Positions 18,381-25,056 of a stretch of DNA of 64,000 nt are shown piece by piece. The stretch is from Natrinema halophilum (GTDB lineage Archaea; Halobacteriota; Halobacteria; Halobacteriales; Natrialbaceae). Location: positions 1,984,001 to 2,048,000 of the forward strand of contig NZ_CP058601.1 of the NCBI RefSeq assembly GCF_013402815.2. Direction: 5' to 3'. A program made the position numbers and the translations under genes. Below the pieces are notes generated by a model, which worked only from the letters and a program-made list of their open reading frames with translations, had not been told where the DNA came from and ran no database searches. Each line of letters begins with the position of its first letter. Positions within the stretch are counted from its first letter, which is position 1.

Positions 18381-18543
18381 GTCGAATGACCGGGACAGAC
18401 CGCCGCCTCCGGAAGCAACCGGTAATCGACAGGAATGGCCAGCAAACCGTAACGAAGCAGCATACAACCAACACAAAAACGATGAAAGGAAACCGAAAAC
18501 CGACGCGAAACGCCCTAATAACGGGTCAAACCCCAGGGGTTAG
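18367..18543 (+). CDS. Small hydrophilic element protein
   Basis: A 58-aa frame that starts ATG ATG inside the last codons of the replication gene (14-nt overlap) and ends TAG at 18541. It is rich in Asn, Pro, Arg and Lys (NESNDRDRPPPPEATGNR) with no hydrophobic core, so it is probably disordered. The overlap in a compact operon is the main support for a gene here. Its function is unknown. Confidence 0.5.
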   Translation: MMVNESNDRDRPPPPEATGNRQEWPANRNEAAYNQHKNDERKPKTDAKRPNNGSNPRG

Positions 18544-18549
18544 CTTTCG

Positions 18550-18828
18550 ATGAGCTCCGACGCGAGCACGGGCGCGAGCGAGCCAGATGCGAGCTCCGCG
18601 GAGTACGATCAGATGCTCGAAACGATCGACGTCGCGATCGCCGAGGCACGTCGGAAAGTCGAGTCGGGGCGTGTGTACGACGCCGAAAACGAGAAGGTCC
18701 GCATCAAGTGGATTCGAGCGCTGGCTTACGCGGTGAACGTCCGGCGCCAGGTGACCACCGATCGCGACCTCGAGGAGCTGGCCGAAGAGGTCGAACGGAT
18801 GAAAGAACTCCGAGGTATAGACCGATGA
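18550..18828 (+). CDS. Small helical protein of haloarchaeal mobile elements
   Basis: A 92-aa protein with a Ser/Ala/Asp-rich N-terminus (residues 1-18) and two long charged helices (DQMLETIDVAIAEARRKVES, KWIRALAYAVNVRRQVTTDR). The VYDAENEKVRIKWI segment is characteristic of a small family seen next to replication genes in haloarchaeal plasmids and proviruses. The function is unknown. Its TGA overlaps the next ATG in an ATGA arrangement, so translation is coupled. Confidence 0.7.
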   Translation: MSSDASTGASEPDASSAEYDQMLETIDVAIAEARRKVESGRVYDAENEKVRIKWIRALAYAVNVRRQVTTDRDLEELAEEVERMKELRGIDR

Positions 18829-19187
18829 CGGCCGTCGCGAGTAGGAGTCTACTGGTTGACGGTCCTGTGATGACCTCCGGAGTCGCGCCCGGAGCGAGCA
18901 TAGCGAGCATGCTACCTATGGAAACAGAACCAACGACGCTGTCCGAGTTCGCTGACAGTACCGCCGATGGGGATGACGTCGACGTGACGCCTGAGCAGAA
19001 CGCGACGGACATCCAGAATCTCATCGGACTTGTCGGCACGCTGACTGACAAAGTCGGTCAGCTCGCGGAGGATCTCGAACAGCAGAAAACGGACCAACCA
19101 CAGCCGGCTGAAGATTCCGAACAGGCTACCGCTGGTGACATGATGAACAGAGAAGCAAATACGACGACGGAGCGGATGTTCCAATGA
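18825..19187 (+). CDS. Element protein with heptad-like helix, unknown function
   Basis: A 120-aa protein starting at ATG 18825, overlapping the preceding stop by 4 nt; an internal ATG (MLPMETEPTT) could also be used. The central segment NLIGLVGTLTDKVGQLAEDL (about residues 69-88) has heptad spacing of Leu/Val and is likely a coiled coil. The N- and C-termini are polar and low-complexity. It ends in an ATGA overlap with the next gene. Confidence 0.6.
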   Translation: MTAVASRSLLVDGPVMTSGVAPGASIASMLPMETEPTTLSEFADSTADGDDVDVTPEQNATDIQNLIGLVGTLTDKVGQLAEDLEQQKTDQPQPAEDSEQATAGDMMNREANTTTERMFQ

Positions 19188-19537
19188 ACATGAGTGACAA
19201 AAATAACGCAATTGAAGAGGCCCCTGAGTGGGCGCTCGGACTTATCGAAATGATTGAACAGAACGCAAAACGAATTGACGAAATCGAAGCAAGCAGTGGG
19301 AAAAGTGCAGTCTCTGATTCGGGCTACACCCTTCGCCCGGACGAATCCCGACACCGTGGGAAGCAGCTACTGGATAATCGCCAGGCTCGAAAGAAGGTGC
19401 CAAGCAGCGGCGAGTCTGAGGGTGCCTTCACTCTCGATCCGCGAAAGACGAAATTGGCGGCAGAGGATACCGACGAACCGGAAGACGAGAATGAGAAGGA
19501 GGGTGGCTTCACCCTCGACCCACGGAGGGCCGAGTGA
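19184..19537 (+). CDS. Repeat-containing small acidic protein
   Basis: A 117-aa protein. A helical N-terminus (EWALGLIEMIEQNAKRIDEI) is followed by three copies of a short motif: GYTLRPDES near residue 46, GAFTLDPRKTK near 83 and GGFTLDPRRAE at the end, separated by polar linkers. Repeated short linear motifs on a disordered tail suggest multivalent binding to a partner. No family is recognised. It overlaps its neighbours by 4 nt upstream and 1 nt downstream. Confidence 0.6.
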   Translation: MNMSDKNNAIEEAPEWALGLIEMIEQNAKRIDEIEASSGKSAVSDSGYTLRPDESRHRGKQLLDNRQARKKVPSSGESEGAFTLDPRKTKLAAEDTDEPEDENEKEGGFTLDPRRAE

Positions 19538-19917
19538 TGGATAACCTGTTCAAACTCACGGGACGGAAGCGGTACCACTGGCCTGCGATAGACGTCACTG
19601 TCTCTCGAGACGAGGACCCGTTTCTGTTCATCGCCGACGAGGAGCGAAAGGAGCTTCTCCTCGAGCGCGACGCGTTCGAACATGTGCCTGGTGACACGCT
19701 TGAGGCCGCCCTCGAAGACGACGTCGACGACGTCACAGCGGCAATCGAGAGCGGAGAGTGGGACGAGATTCTCGACTTCCTACTCTACGCAGAGCAAGAA
19801 GCTGAGCCCCGTCCGCCAGTCTGTGAGGCGATCGTCCACCGCAGCGAGACGCTGAAACTCCAGCGGGAGAATGACGACACCTCAATCGACCCGACTGGAC
19901 TGACGGTCGGGAGGTGA
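19537..19917 (+). CDS. Element protein of unknown function
   Basis: A 126-aa acidic protein. ATG 19537 shares its A with the preceding TGA; a GTG one codon earlier is also possible. NLFKLTGRKRYHWPAIDVTV opens a small beta-rich part, and WDEILDFLLYAEQEAEPRPP follows an acidic helix. No catalytic motif is seen. The position within the coupled rightward operon is its main context. Confidence 0.6.
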   Translation: MDNLFKLTGRKRYHWPAIDVTVSRDEDPFLFIADEERKELLLERDAFEHVPGDTLEAALEDDVDDVTAAIESGEWDEILDFLLYAEQEAEPRPPVCEAIVHRSETLKLQRENDDTSIDPTGLTVGR

Positions 19918-19923
19918 CGGACC

Positions 19924-20079
19924 GTGGCAAACGCACACCAGGTGCCGTCTTCGCGAAAGGTCTGTCGTCAGTGCGGGGCGTACATGCGGTACGTCGGTAG
20001 CTCACCCCCAGCGGGGGGCGGCCACCACCGGACGGTGTTCCACTGCCCAGAGTGTAATGAACGGAGGCAGCGAGGATGA
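19924..20079 (+). CDS. Small CxxC zinc-finger protein
   Basis: A 51-aa frame starting at GTG 19924 and ending TGA 20077-20079, overlapping the next ATG by 4 nt. It has two zinc-binding pairs, CRQCG near residue 14 and CPECN near residue 43, with a glycine-rich turn between. Such micro zinc-finger proteins are abundant in haloarchaea and their viruses, and most lack an assigned role. Confidence 0.65.
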   Translation: MANAHQVPSSRKVCRQCGAYMRYVGSSPPAGGGHHRTVFHCPECNERRQRG

Positions 20080-20399
20080 CGCGACGTTCAAAGCGGGAGA
20101 TCGAGCGAGCGCTCGAGGAACTATCGAGCGGCAGGGCCGCCGCTGCCGAGTCGGCCGACTTCGAGATCTCTGAGGCAGTGCGACATGACGCTCTCGCGTT
20201 CATCCGCTACTGCCACCATGTCGCGGCAGAAACCCAGGTCCATATTCAGCCAGCTGACCTTCCTGGGAACCTGATCAAAACGGCGCTGGGAACGGTTGAG
20301 CAGGGAGGGTTGACCGTCGATCGTATCGAAGCCGCAGCTGAACACGTCGGGTTCGAGCCAAGGAATCGCTCCACCTACGGGCGGGGGGAACAGGCATGA
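20076..20399 (+). CDS. Element protein of unknown function
   Basis: A 107-aa protein with a basic helical N-terminus (TRRSKREIERALEELSSGRA), then HDALAFIRYCHHVAAETQVH and a C-terminal LGTVEQGGLTVDRIEAAAEH. It is predicted to be wholly helical. It overlaps both neighbours by ATGA, so it is co-translated with them. No family is recognised. Confidence 0.6.
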   Translation: MTRRSKREIERALEELSSGRAAAAESADFEISEAVRHDALAFIRYCHHVAAETQVHIQPADLPGNLIKTALGTVEQGGLTVDRIEAAAEHVGFEPRNRSTYGRGEQA

Positions 20400-20782
20400 C
20401 GCTCGTCGATGGAATTGCGAATAGCGAGGAGTTCCGTGAGACGCTCGGAGCTATCGGGACCGTATTCAAGGGGGACGGTGGCGGCCTCTTTGCGGTCGTT
20501 CCAAGTGGGTTGTTCGACGACGGACAGCTCCCAGATGTCAATTTCGACGATGTAACTGTGGAGGGTTCCAATGGCTCAAAGGTCGCAGTCCCTCACTACC
20601 GCCCGAGATGCCTCCGTGGCGGTGTTCACATTCTCGCTCGAGAACACATCGCGGCAGCATGGTACGACATGAGTCCGGAGGCGCTCGAGTGGGAGTACAC
20701 CCACCGAATCCAGACTAATCAGCCGATTCCGCCGTTGCTCGCCGATTCAGTTGACGATGGCAAAGAGGGTGAGAAAGCGTGA
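20396..20782 (+). CDS. Element protein of unknown function
   Basis: A 128-aa protein with alternating strands and helices: SEEFRETLGAIGTVFKGDGG, GLFAVVPSGLFDDGQLPDVN and HYRPRCLRGGVHILAREHIA. The only Cys is in the middle. It lies directly before the large glycine-rich protein and overlaps it by 4 nt, so the two are probably needed in fixed ratio. A helper or chaperone role for the downstream protein is speculation. Confidence 0.6.
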   Translation: MTLVDGIANSEEFRETLGAIGTVFKGDGGGLFAVVPSGLFDDGQLPDVNFDDVTVEGSNGSKVAVPHYRPRCLRGGVHILAREHIAAAWYDMSPEALEWEYTHRIQTNQPIPPLLADSVDDGKEGEKA

Positions 20783-22125
20783 GTGAGTTCTCTACTACAG
20801 CCACCGTTGAACTCGAACTGGACGATCGCTCCGTTCGGAACGTTGAGCAGCAGATTAAGTCGGCGGTAGGCACGACAGAGGTAGGTTTCACTGACGGTGG
20901 GTCGATGTCCGCCCAGGTCGCAACCGACGGGGGAGGTGGCGGGCGTGGGCGCCGCCGGCGACGTCGCGAGTATCGTTGGGCCCGCGAGCGCACCGATTAC
21001 CTCGAGGAGACGGTCACGTATCTCGAGTCGATCGAGGATGGAATTGGTGGAGGCGAAGGTGGAGGGATTCTCGGCGATCTGCTCGGCGGTGGTATGGTCG
21101 GCGGTCTGCTCGGTGGGACCGCTGGAGGAGGTGGCCTTGGAACCGGGCTGGCAGCGCTTGGGATCGGTGCCGGTGCCGGGATCGGAGCTGTCGGCATCGG
21201 GAAAGGTCTTGGAGAAGCGCTCGGGGGAACAGGAGACTTCGCAGAGGGCGTCGGCGAAGGGCTTGGCGGGACTCTTGAAGGGACGGGGGACTTTGCACAG
21301 GGCGTCGGAGAAGGACTGGGTGACGTCCTCAGCGGGCTTGGCGATCTCGGCCCCGACTCAGTCGAAGTAAACCCCGAAGTCGACTTCTCCCCGACTCTAA
21401 AACCGGAGTTCAACCCTCGGTTCGATGTGTCTCCGGAAATATCTCCTGAAATAAATATCGGGGCAGAACACGAGGTTAGTGGAACGGTCCCGGTTGAAGA
21501 GCCAACAGAACCCTATCCAGTCGAAGATGTCGAGCCCCTCGAGGTGGAGGATATCGACCCGATCGAGATTACTGTGTCAGTAAATGGTCCGGCACCGGCC
21601 GGTGTTACTGAGGGTTCGTCGGTATCTACAACCGGCAATTCCTTCTCAGAAACTGCTGATGATGAGTTTGGGGATCCGTTCGGTCGTGCAAGTCAACTCG
21701 GGTCCGCTGTCCCTGCAGCTGGACACGGAGCAGGCTTCGCTATCGGTGCAATTGAGTCAACCACCAGTTACGATTCAGCCGCTGAAATGGAAGCCGATAG
21801 GCTGGATCCGAACCACTACAAAACAACACCGACTGATACTGGTTCTATCCCTCTCTCAGAAACTGGAATCGACCCGTCTACGTTTGACACGGATACTGCT
21901 TCTGGAACGTCCGCGTCGACTGTGTCCGTCACTACCGACCCCCAAATAACATTGGAGAATAGTTTCGAGACCGAAATTGTTGTTGACGAACTACGACAAT
22001 TCCGTCAGAAGACATTGACTGAAATTGAGAAGATGGTGAACGACGCATTCGATGAACTAGAAGACGAACTCGAGAATGTGAAGGACGACGTCGATAGCCT
22101 TGAGCGAGCCTTCAACGGCCGGTGA
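20779..22125 (+). CDS. Glycine-rich, tape-measure-like protein
   Basis: A 448-aa protein from GTG 20779. The N-terminus VELELDDRSVRNVEQQIKSA resembles the opening of tail tape-measure proteins, followed by a basic patch (GRGRRRRRREYR). Residues 85-190 form a long Gly/Leu/Ala hydrophobic stretch with repeated GTGDFAEGVGEGLGG units. Residues 195-300 are Pro/Glu/Val-rich with repeats (NPEVDFSPTLKPEFNPRFD). The C-terminal 45 residues form an acidic coiled coil (DELEDELENVKDDVDSLERA). Possible roles are a membrane-inserting virion or DNA-delivery component, or a surface protein. Codon use becomes AT-richer in its 3' half, suggesting mosaic origin. Confidence 0.65.
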   Translation: MSEFSTTATVELELDDRSVRNVEQQIKSAVGTTEVGFTDGGSMSAQVATDGGGGGRGRRRRRREYRWARERTDYLEETVTYLESIEDGIGGGEGGGILGDLLGGGMVGGLLGGTAGGGGLGTGLAALGIGAGAGIGAVGIGKGLGEALGGTGDFAEGVGEGLGGTLEGTGDFAQGVGEGLGDVLSGLGDLGPDSVEVNPEVDFSPTLKPEFNPRFDVSPEISPEINIGAEHEVSGTVPVEEPTEPYPVEDVEPLEVEDIDPIEITVSVNGPAPAGVTEGSSVSTTGNSFSETADDEFGDPFGRASQLGSAVPAAGHGAGFAIGAIESTTSYDSAAEMEADRLDPNHYKTTPTDTGSIPLSETGIDPSTFDTDTASGTSASTVSVTTDPQITLENSFETEIVVDELRQFRQKTLTEIEKMVNDAFDELEDELENVKDDVDSLERAFNGR

Positions 22126-22135
22126 TATTTATACC
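22125..22135 (+). promoter_or_regulatory. TATA-like promoter of the two-TM protein
   Basis: The sequence atatttatacc lies 22-32 nt before ATG 22157 and just after the preceding stop, so a leaderless transcript is likely. Confidence 0.5.
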
Positions 22136-22156
22136 AATGGTAATCAATCTGCTCTT

Positions 22157-22420
22157 ATGAAAAAGGGTGCTGGCGATAGGCGAAATGTGTCAGAAAACAC
22201 GGTCGGGTACTTTCTATTAATCACGGTAGTTGGGGTTATGCTATTTGGGGTGGCAAGTTTCGTAATGGAATCCTTGGGAGATCTCTGGATTCTGCTCTTT
22301 GGAGCAGGGGTTCTCGTAGTGATGTTTCATGGTGCAACAAAGATGAGGGCAACCAATAACAAACAGGACGGCCCAGACAATCCAATTGACGAGCCGAAGA
22401 GTCTCGAGGACAGTGAATAG
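22157..22420 (+). CDS. Small two-TM membrane protein of the element
   Basis: An 87-aa protein starting at ATG 22157, placed 22-32 nt after a TATA-like element; an upstream TTG in frame is less likely. Two adjacent hydrophobic helices are visible (VGYFLLITVVGVMLFGVASF and LWILLFGAGVLVVMF), flanked by a basic N-terminus (MKKGAGDRR) and a polar acidic tail. It could be a membrane component paired with the glycine-rich protein upstream. Codons are markedly AT-richer than in host genes. Confidence 0.65.
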   Translation: MKKGAGDRRNVSENTVGYFLLITVVGVMLFGVASFVMESLGDLWILLFGAGVLVVMFHGATKMRATNNKQDGPDNPIDEPKSLEDSE

Positions 22421-22465
22421 GTACCGACCGAACGCTTAACCACCTACCACCCATACACACGCCCA

Positions 22466-22765
22466 ATGAGCACAGACACCGGTTCGAACGACTCTCCGCA
22501 CGGGGTAACGCGGATCACGCTCACCAAAGAGGACGAATGGTGGGTGGCGAAAGACGAAGAGACCGGCGTCGCGAGCCAGGGCAAGACGCGGACCGAGGCG
22601 CTCGACATGCTCGACGAGGCGGTCGCGCTCTATAACGGCGAAATCGGCGAGCCGATAGAGACGTGGGAAGAGGAGAAAGAGGTGCTGGAGGAGATCGGAC
22701 TCGACCCCGAAGAAGTGAAGGCGAATCGAGAAGCCGCTGACGGGCTTCCAGAGTTCATGCAGTAA
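22466..22765 (+). CDS. hicB: HicB-like antitoxin
   Basis: A 99-aa protein with the HicB partial RNase H-like fold: VTRITLTKEDEWWVAKDEET, then GVASQGKTRTEALDMLDEAV, the conserved glycine turn and helix. The acidic C-terminal helix (EEEKEVLEEIGLDPEEVKAN) is where HicB proteins carry their oligomerisation or operator-binding part. The antitoxin-first order, with HicA nine bases downstream, is a common arrangement in archaea. It neutralises HicA and probably autoregulates the pair. Confidence 0.85.
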   Translation: MSTDTGSNDSPHGVTRITLTKEDEWWVAKDEETGVASQGKTRTEALDMLDEAVALYNGEIGEPIETWEEEKEVLEEIGLDPEEVKANREAADGLPEFMQ

Positions 22766-22774
22766 CCGCGACAG

Positions 22775-23023
22775 ATGCCGACAACCGATTTTTCCGGACT
22801 CGATGTCGTGAAAGCCCTCACCAAAAACCGGTTCCGTGTCGTCGATCGCGAAGGGAGTCACGTAAAACTCCGGTACGTACACCCGACCAACTCCGACGAT
22901 GTCCGAGTGGTCTCGGTGCCGATGCACGACCGGATCAAACAGGGCACGTTGCGGAATATCGCCGAACAATCCGGTGCGAATGACTTTCACGCCTGGTGTG
23001 AGTGGGTCGATCGAAATCGGTAA
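22775..23023 (+). CDS. hicA: HicA-like mRNA interferase toxin
   Basis: An 82-aa dsRBD-fold toxin that cleaves mRNA when HicB is lost. SGLDVVKALTKNRFRVVDRE leads to H29 in GSHVKLRY, the catalytic His position. VSVPMHDRIKQGTLRNIAEQ is the second conserved block. Gene spacing and reading frame are intact, so the module is probably functional. Its place at the junction of the element's two arms suggests a maintenance role. Confidence 0.88.
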   Translation: MPTTDFSGLDVVKALTKNRFRVVDREGSHVKLRYVHPTNSDDVRVVSVPMHDRIKQGTLRNIAEQSGANDFHAWCEWVDRNR

Positions 23024-23093
23024 CACGCCGACCGGAGTCGAAAACTTCCGTCGGCAGTGAAAAAGGGCGAAGGGGAGTCGGCCGATGGCTGTA

Positions 23094-23336
23094 CTATTCC
23101 TCGGTCTCGTCCTGTTCGTCGACGGCGATCGGCTCCAGGACGTTTTCAACGTACCAGTCGAACTCACTGAGAGTGATTGACAGGCGTTCAACGTCTCCTG
23201 TTCGAAGGGCCTTCCCCTCCCTGAGGCGGTCTGCGATTTCGTAGCAGTCCTCGCAGACCGCGTCGCTTAGCTCGAGCGTTTCTCGGGGGACAGATCGGCG
23301 TGCAGCCGCTTCCCAGTCCGGGCTTTCTTCAGTCAT
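23094..23336 (-). CDS. Small helical protein, last gene of the leftward operon
   Basis: An 80-aa protein beginning MTEESPDWEAAARRSVPRE, whose ATG overlaps the end of the TnpB-like gene by 8 nt. A CEDC pair near residue 28 might bind metal but has no partner pair. The rest is helical with an acidic tail (EQDETEE). It reads leftward, converging on hicA. Its coupling to the nuclease suggests a shared function, but none can be assigned. Confidence 0.6.
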   Translation of the reverse strand: MTEESPDWEAAARRSVPRETLELSDAVCEDCYEIADRLREGKALRTGDVERLSITLSEFDWYVENVLEPIAVDEQDETEE

Positions 23337-23991
23337 CTTTCCCCCTGGCATCAGGTCTGCGTTTCGCGATCGAGACAGCAGCACTTCGGTCGCGGTCGAC
23401 AACGTCGACGGGACACGACTCGGTCGTGCACTCGAGCCCGGCGCTATCCACATCCCCCAGTTGATCGCACACGTGGCACTGCTGTGTGGTGTACTTCGGG
23501 TTGATGTATTCCACATCGTAGTCTTCGGCGACCGCTGCATCCGCGAATGCATGCTGTAACACCGGAAGTAGCCACGACCCCAGGTCAGTTTCACCCCGCC
23601 GGCACTCTGACAGCGGTCGGAGGGGGTAGGTGATTTCCTCGAGGACGACGGTCCCGGCGTCGGTGGCCTCGAGGTAAGCGAGCAGCTGCTCCGTAGCATC
23701 GGCAACACGGACGGCGAGGCGATCTCGATACGCCACGAACGCGTGAACTTCGGCGGCTGTTGTATCGCCGGGAAGTGCCTGCAGCCGGCGGGTCGTCGCA
23801 CCAAGCTCATCGTAGAGGGCACGTACTATCCCCCCGTCGGCGATGTAGGCGTTCCTAACAGTCGGGTCGGCGGTGATCGGCGATGCAGCGAACAGCTGAC
23901 GAACGCCGAGGTCAACCCCGACGCGTCGATCGGCGCCGGTCGCGGTTCCCACCGGTCGGACAGAGACCGGCGTAGAGGAGTCGGTACTCAT
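23329..23991 (-). CDS. RuvC-only TnpB-like nuclease, not in an IS
   Basis: A 220-aa protein carrying the whole TnpB/Cas12-type RuvC core but little else. RuvC-I is VGVDLGVRQLFA (D27), RuvC-II is TVVLEEITYPL (E118) and RuvC-III is VVDRDRSAAVSIAKR (D199/D201). A target-nucleic-acid-binding zinc finger is present: C172, C175, C188, C193. RuvC-I begins at residue 24, so the roughly 170-residue WED/REC part that binds omega-RNA and TAM in TnpB is absent. There is no tnpA, no IS ends and no adjacent omega-RNA. The start at 23991 overlaps the upstream stop (ATGA), and the stop overlaps the next gene. It looks like a domesticated, operon-integrated nuclease with intact catalytic residues. Confidence 0.75.
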   Translation of the reverse strand: MSTDSSTPVSVRPVGTATGADRRVGVDLGVRQLFAASPITADPTVRNAYIADGGIVRALYDELGATTRRLQALPGDTTAAEVHAFVAYRDRLAVRVADATEQLLAYLEATDAGTVVLEEITYPLRPLSECRRGETDLGSWLLPVLQHAFADAAVAEDYDVEYINPKYTTQQCHVCDQLGDVDSAGLECTTESCPVDVVDRDRSAAVSIAKRRPDARGKDD

Positions 23992-24293
23992 CGGCTCACC
24001 CACTCCTCTCGGTCGGCTGGACCGTAGGCCACGAGCTCGTTGAGGAAGCTCTCGAGTTCGCTCAGTGTCCGGAAGGTCTCAAGGTTCAGCGTCTCGACAA
24101 AGGCACCCTCGGGGCTGTAGATCGACCACACTCGGGGGCCGCTCTCGTGATGGTGGCTTTCGAGATGGAAGCCGTGGTGGTCGAGAATTACTCCAGGTGG
24201 GAATGCTCCCTCGAGCATCTCCCGGTAGAAATCGAGCCCGCCACGGTACAGGTCGGGACGTGGGGCGATCACGATGTCCGGGTCTTCGGTCAT
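23988..24293 (-). CDS. Element protein of unknown function, His-rich loop
   Basis: A 101-aa protein beginning MTEDPDIVIAPRPDLYRG. The middle carries LDHHGFHLESHHHESG, a dense His/Glu cluster that could bind metal, then PRVWSIYSPEGAFVETLNLE and a C-terminal helix (LSELESFLNELVAYG). No family is recognised. It is coupled to both neighbours by ATGA overlaps and directly precedes the TnpB-like gene. Confidence 0.62.
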   Translation of the reverse strand: MTEDPDIVIAPRPDLYRGGLDFYREMLEGAFPPGVILDHHGFHLESHHHESGPRVWSIYSPEGAFVETLNLETFRTLSELESFLNELVAYGPADREEWVSR

Positions 24294-24799
24294 CGCGAAC
24301 GCCCACCTCCAGTAGTATCCGCGGTGTCCACAGCTGGGCGACCCGTGGCCCCGTCGTCGCCGGCGGTGGTGTCAGCGTTTCGCTCGGTGGCGTGTTGCTC
24401 GTGGCGGTACCGGAGCGTCATCTCCTCGATCGTCTTCTTACAGCTGAGGAATTCGCGGACGTCGTCGTCGAACAGTGCGTTCAGGTCGACGTCTCCCATC
24501 GCAAGCGTGACGTCGCACAGCCTGTCAGCGGCTCGCTCGAGGGTCTCGGAATCACTCATCAGATTCCCCCCGTTCCCACCGGCGGAAGTTCGTGGTGGCC
24601 TATCCTCGTCCGTCTCGTGAGTCTCGTCGGCCGCAACCCGGCCCTCAGTTTCCGGGGCCGTGACGGCCTTGGCACGTTCGATCTCCTCGAACTCGGCCTG
24701 AATCCGCTCCTCAGGCCACTCCTCAACGCGGTCAGTACGCCGGCCGCGATCGCGAGGTCGGACTCGAGGACCACCGAGTGGGCTTCGCCACGCCGTCAT
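24290..24799 (-). CDS. Element protein of unknown function, possibly two genes in one frame
   Basis: One open frame of 169 codons from ATG 24799, which overlaps the preceding stop (ATGA). The first 25 residues are Arg-rich (PRVRPRDRGRRTDR), then acidic helical sequence (EERIQAEFEEIERAKAVTAP). An internal ATG at 24559 (MSDSETLERAADRLCDVTLA) opens a more compact helical part with EFLSCKKTIEEMTLRYRHEQ, so an 89-aa product starting there is an alternative. The C-terminus is Gly/Thr/Asp low complexity. The function is unknown. Confidence 0.55.
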   Translation of the reverse strand: MTAWRSPLGGPRVRPRDRGRRTDRVEEWPEERIQAEFEEIERAKAVTAPETEGRVAADETHETDEDRPPRTSAGGNGGNLMSDSETLERAADRLCDVTLAMGDVDLNALFDDDVREFLSCKKTIEEMTLRYRHEQHATERNADTTAGDDGATGRPAVDTADTTGGGRSR

Positions 24800-25056
24800 T
24801 GGTCCCCTCCCTCTTCGCTTTCGTCACCATCGGCCTCTCCGGGCTGCAACTCTCGAGCTCGGTCGACTACTTCCGCCTCGAGGTATTTCATCGCCCGCTT
24901 GTGCTTCGAGACCGCGTCGACGAGGGTGTGGCCCTTCGCCTTGATGGTGTGGACGTCCTGGTCTCGCGTGCCGGTTCCACGCGTCAGTTTCGACGTGATC
25001 GAGACACCGGTATCGGTCCGCTCAACGAGCTGGTCCGCGTCGACGTCGTCGGTCAT
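24796..25056 (-). CDS. Small protein conserved in haloarchaeal elements
   Basis: An 86-aa protein starting MTDDVDADQLVERTDTGVSI, with its ATG overlapping the stop of the SWIM gene. A short beta part (VSITSKLTRGTGTRDQDVHT) is followed by a long helix (DAVSKHKRAMKYLEAEVVDR) and an acidic tail. The VERTDTGVSI...KLTRGTGTRDQD signature recurs in haloarchaeal mobile elements, without a known role. Confidence 0.65.
   Translation of the reverse strand: MTDDVDADQLVERTDTGVSITSKLTRGTGTRDQDVHTIKAKGHTLVDAVSKHKRAMKYLEAEVVDRARELQPGEADGDESEEGGDQ

Noticed and set aside
23329-23991. TldR-type (nuclease-dead TnpB repressor) interpretation
   Set aside because: TldRs lose RuvC catalytic residues but keep the RNA-binding half. 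This protein shows the opposite, with intact D/E/D and the RNA-binding half missing.
24559-24774. Separate minus-strand gene in the alternative frame inside the element operon
   Set aside because: It ends in a TGATG overlap with an internal ATG, which is suggestive, but its translation is Arg/Leu-rich. The overlapping frame from 24799 is acidic over most of its length and is coupled upstream.
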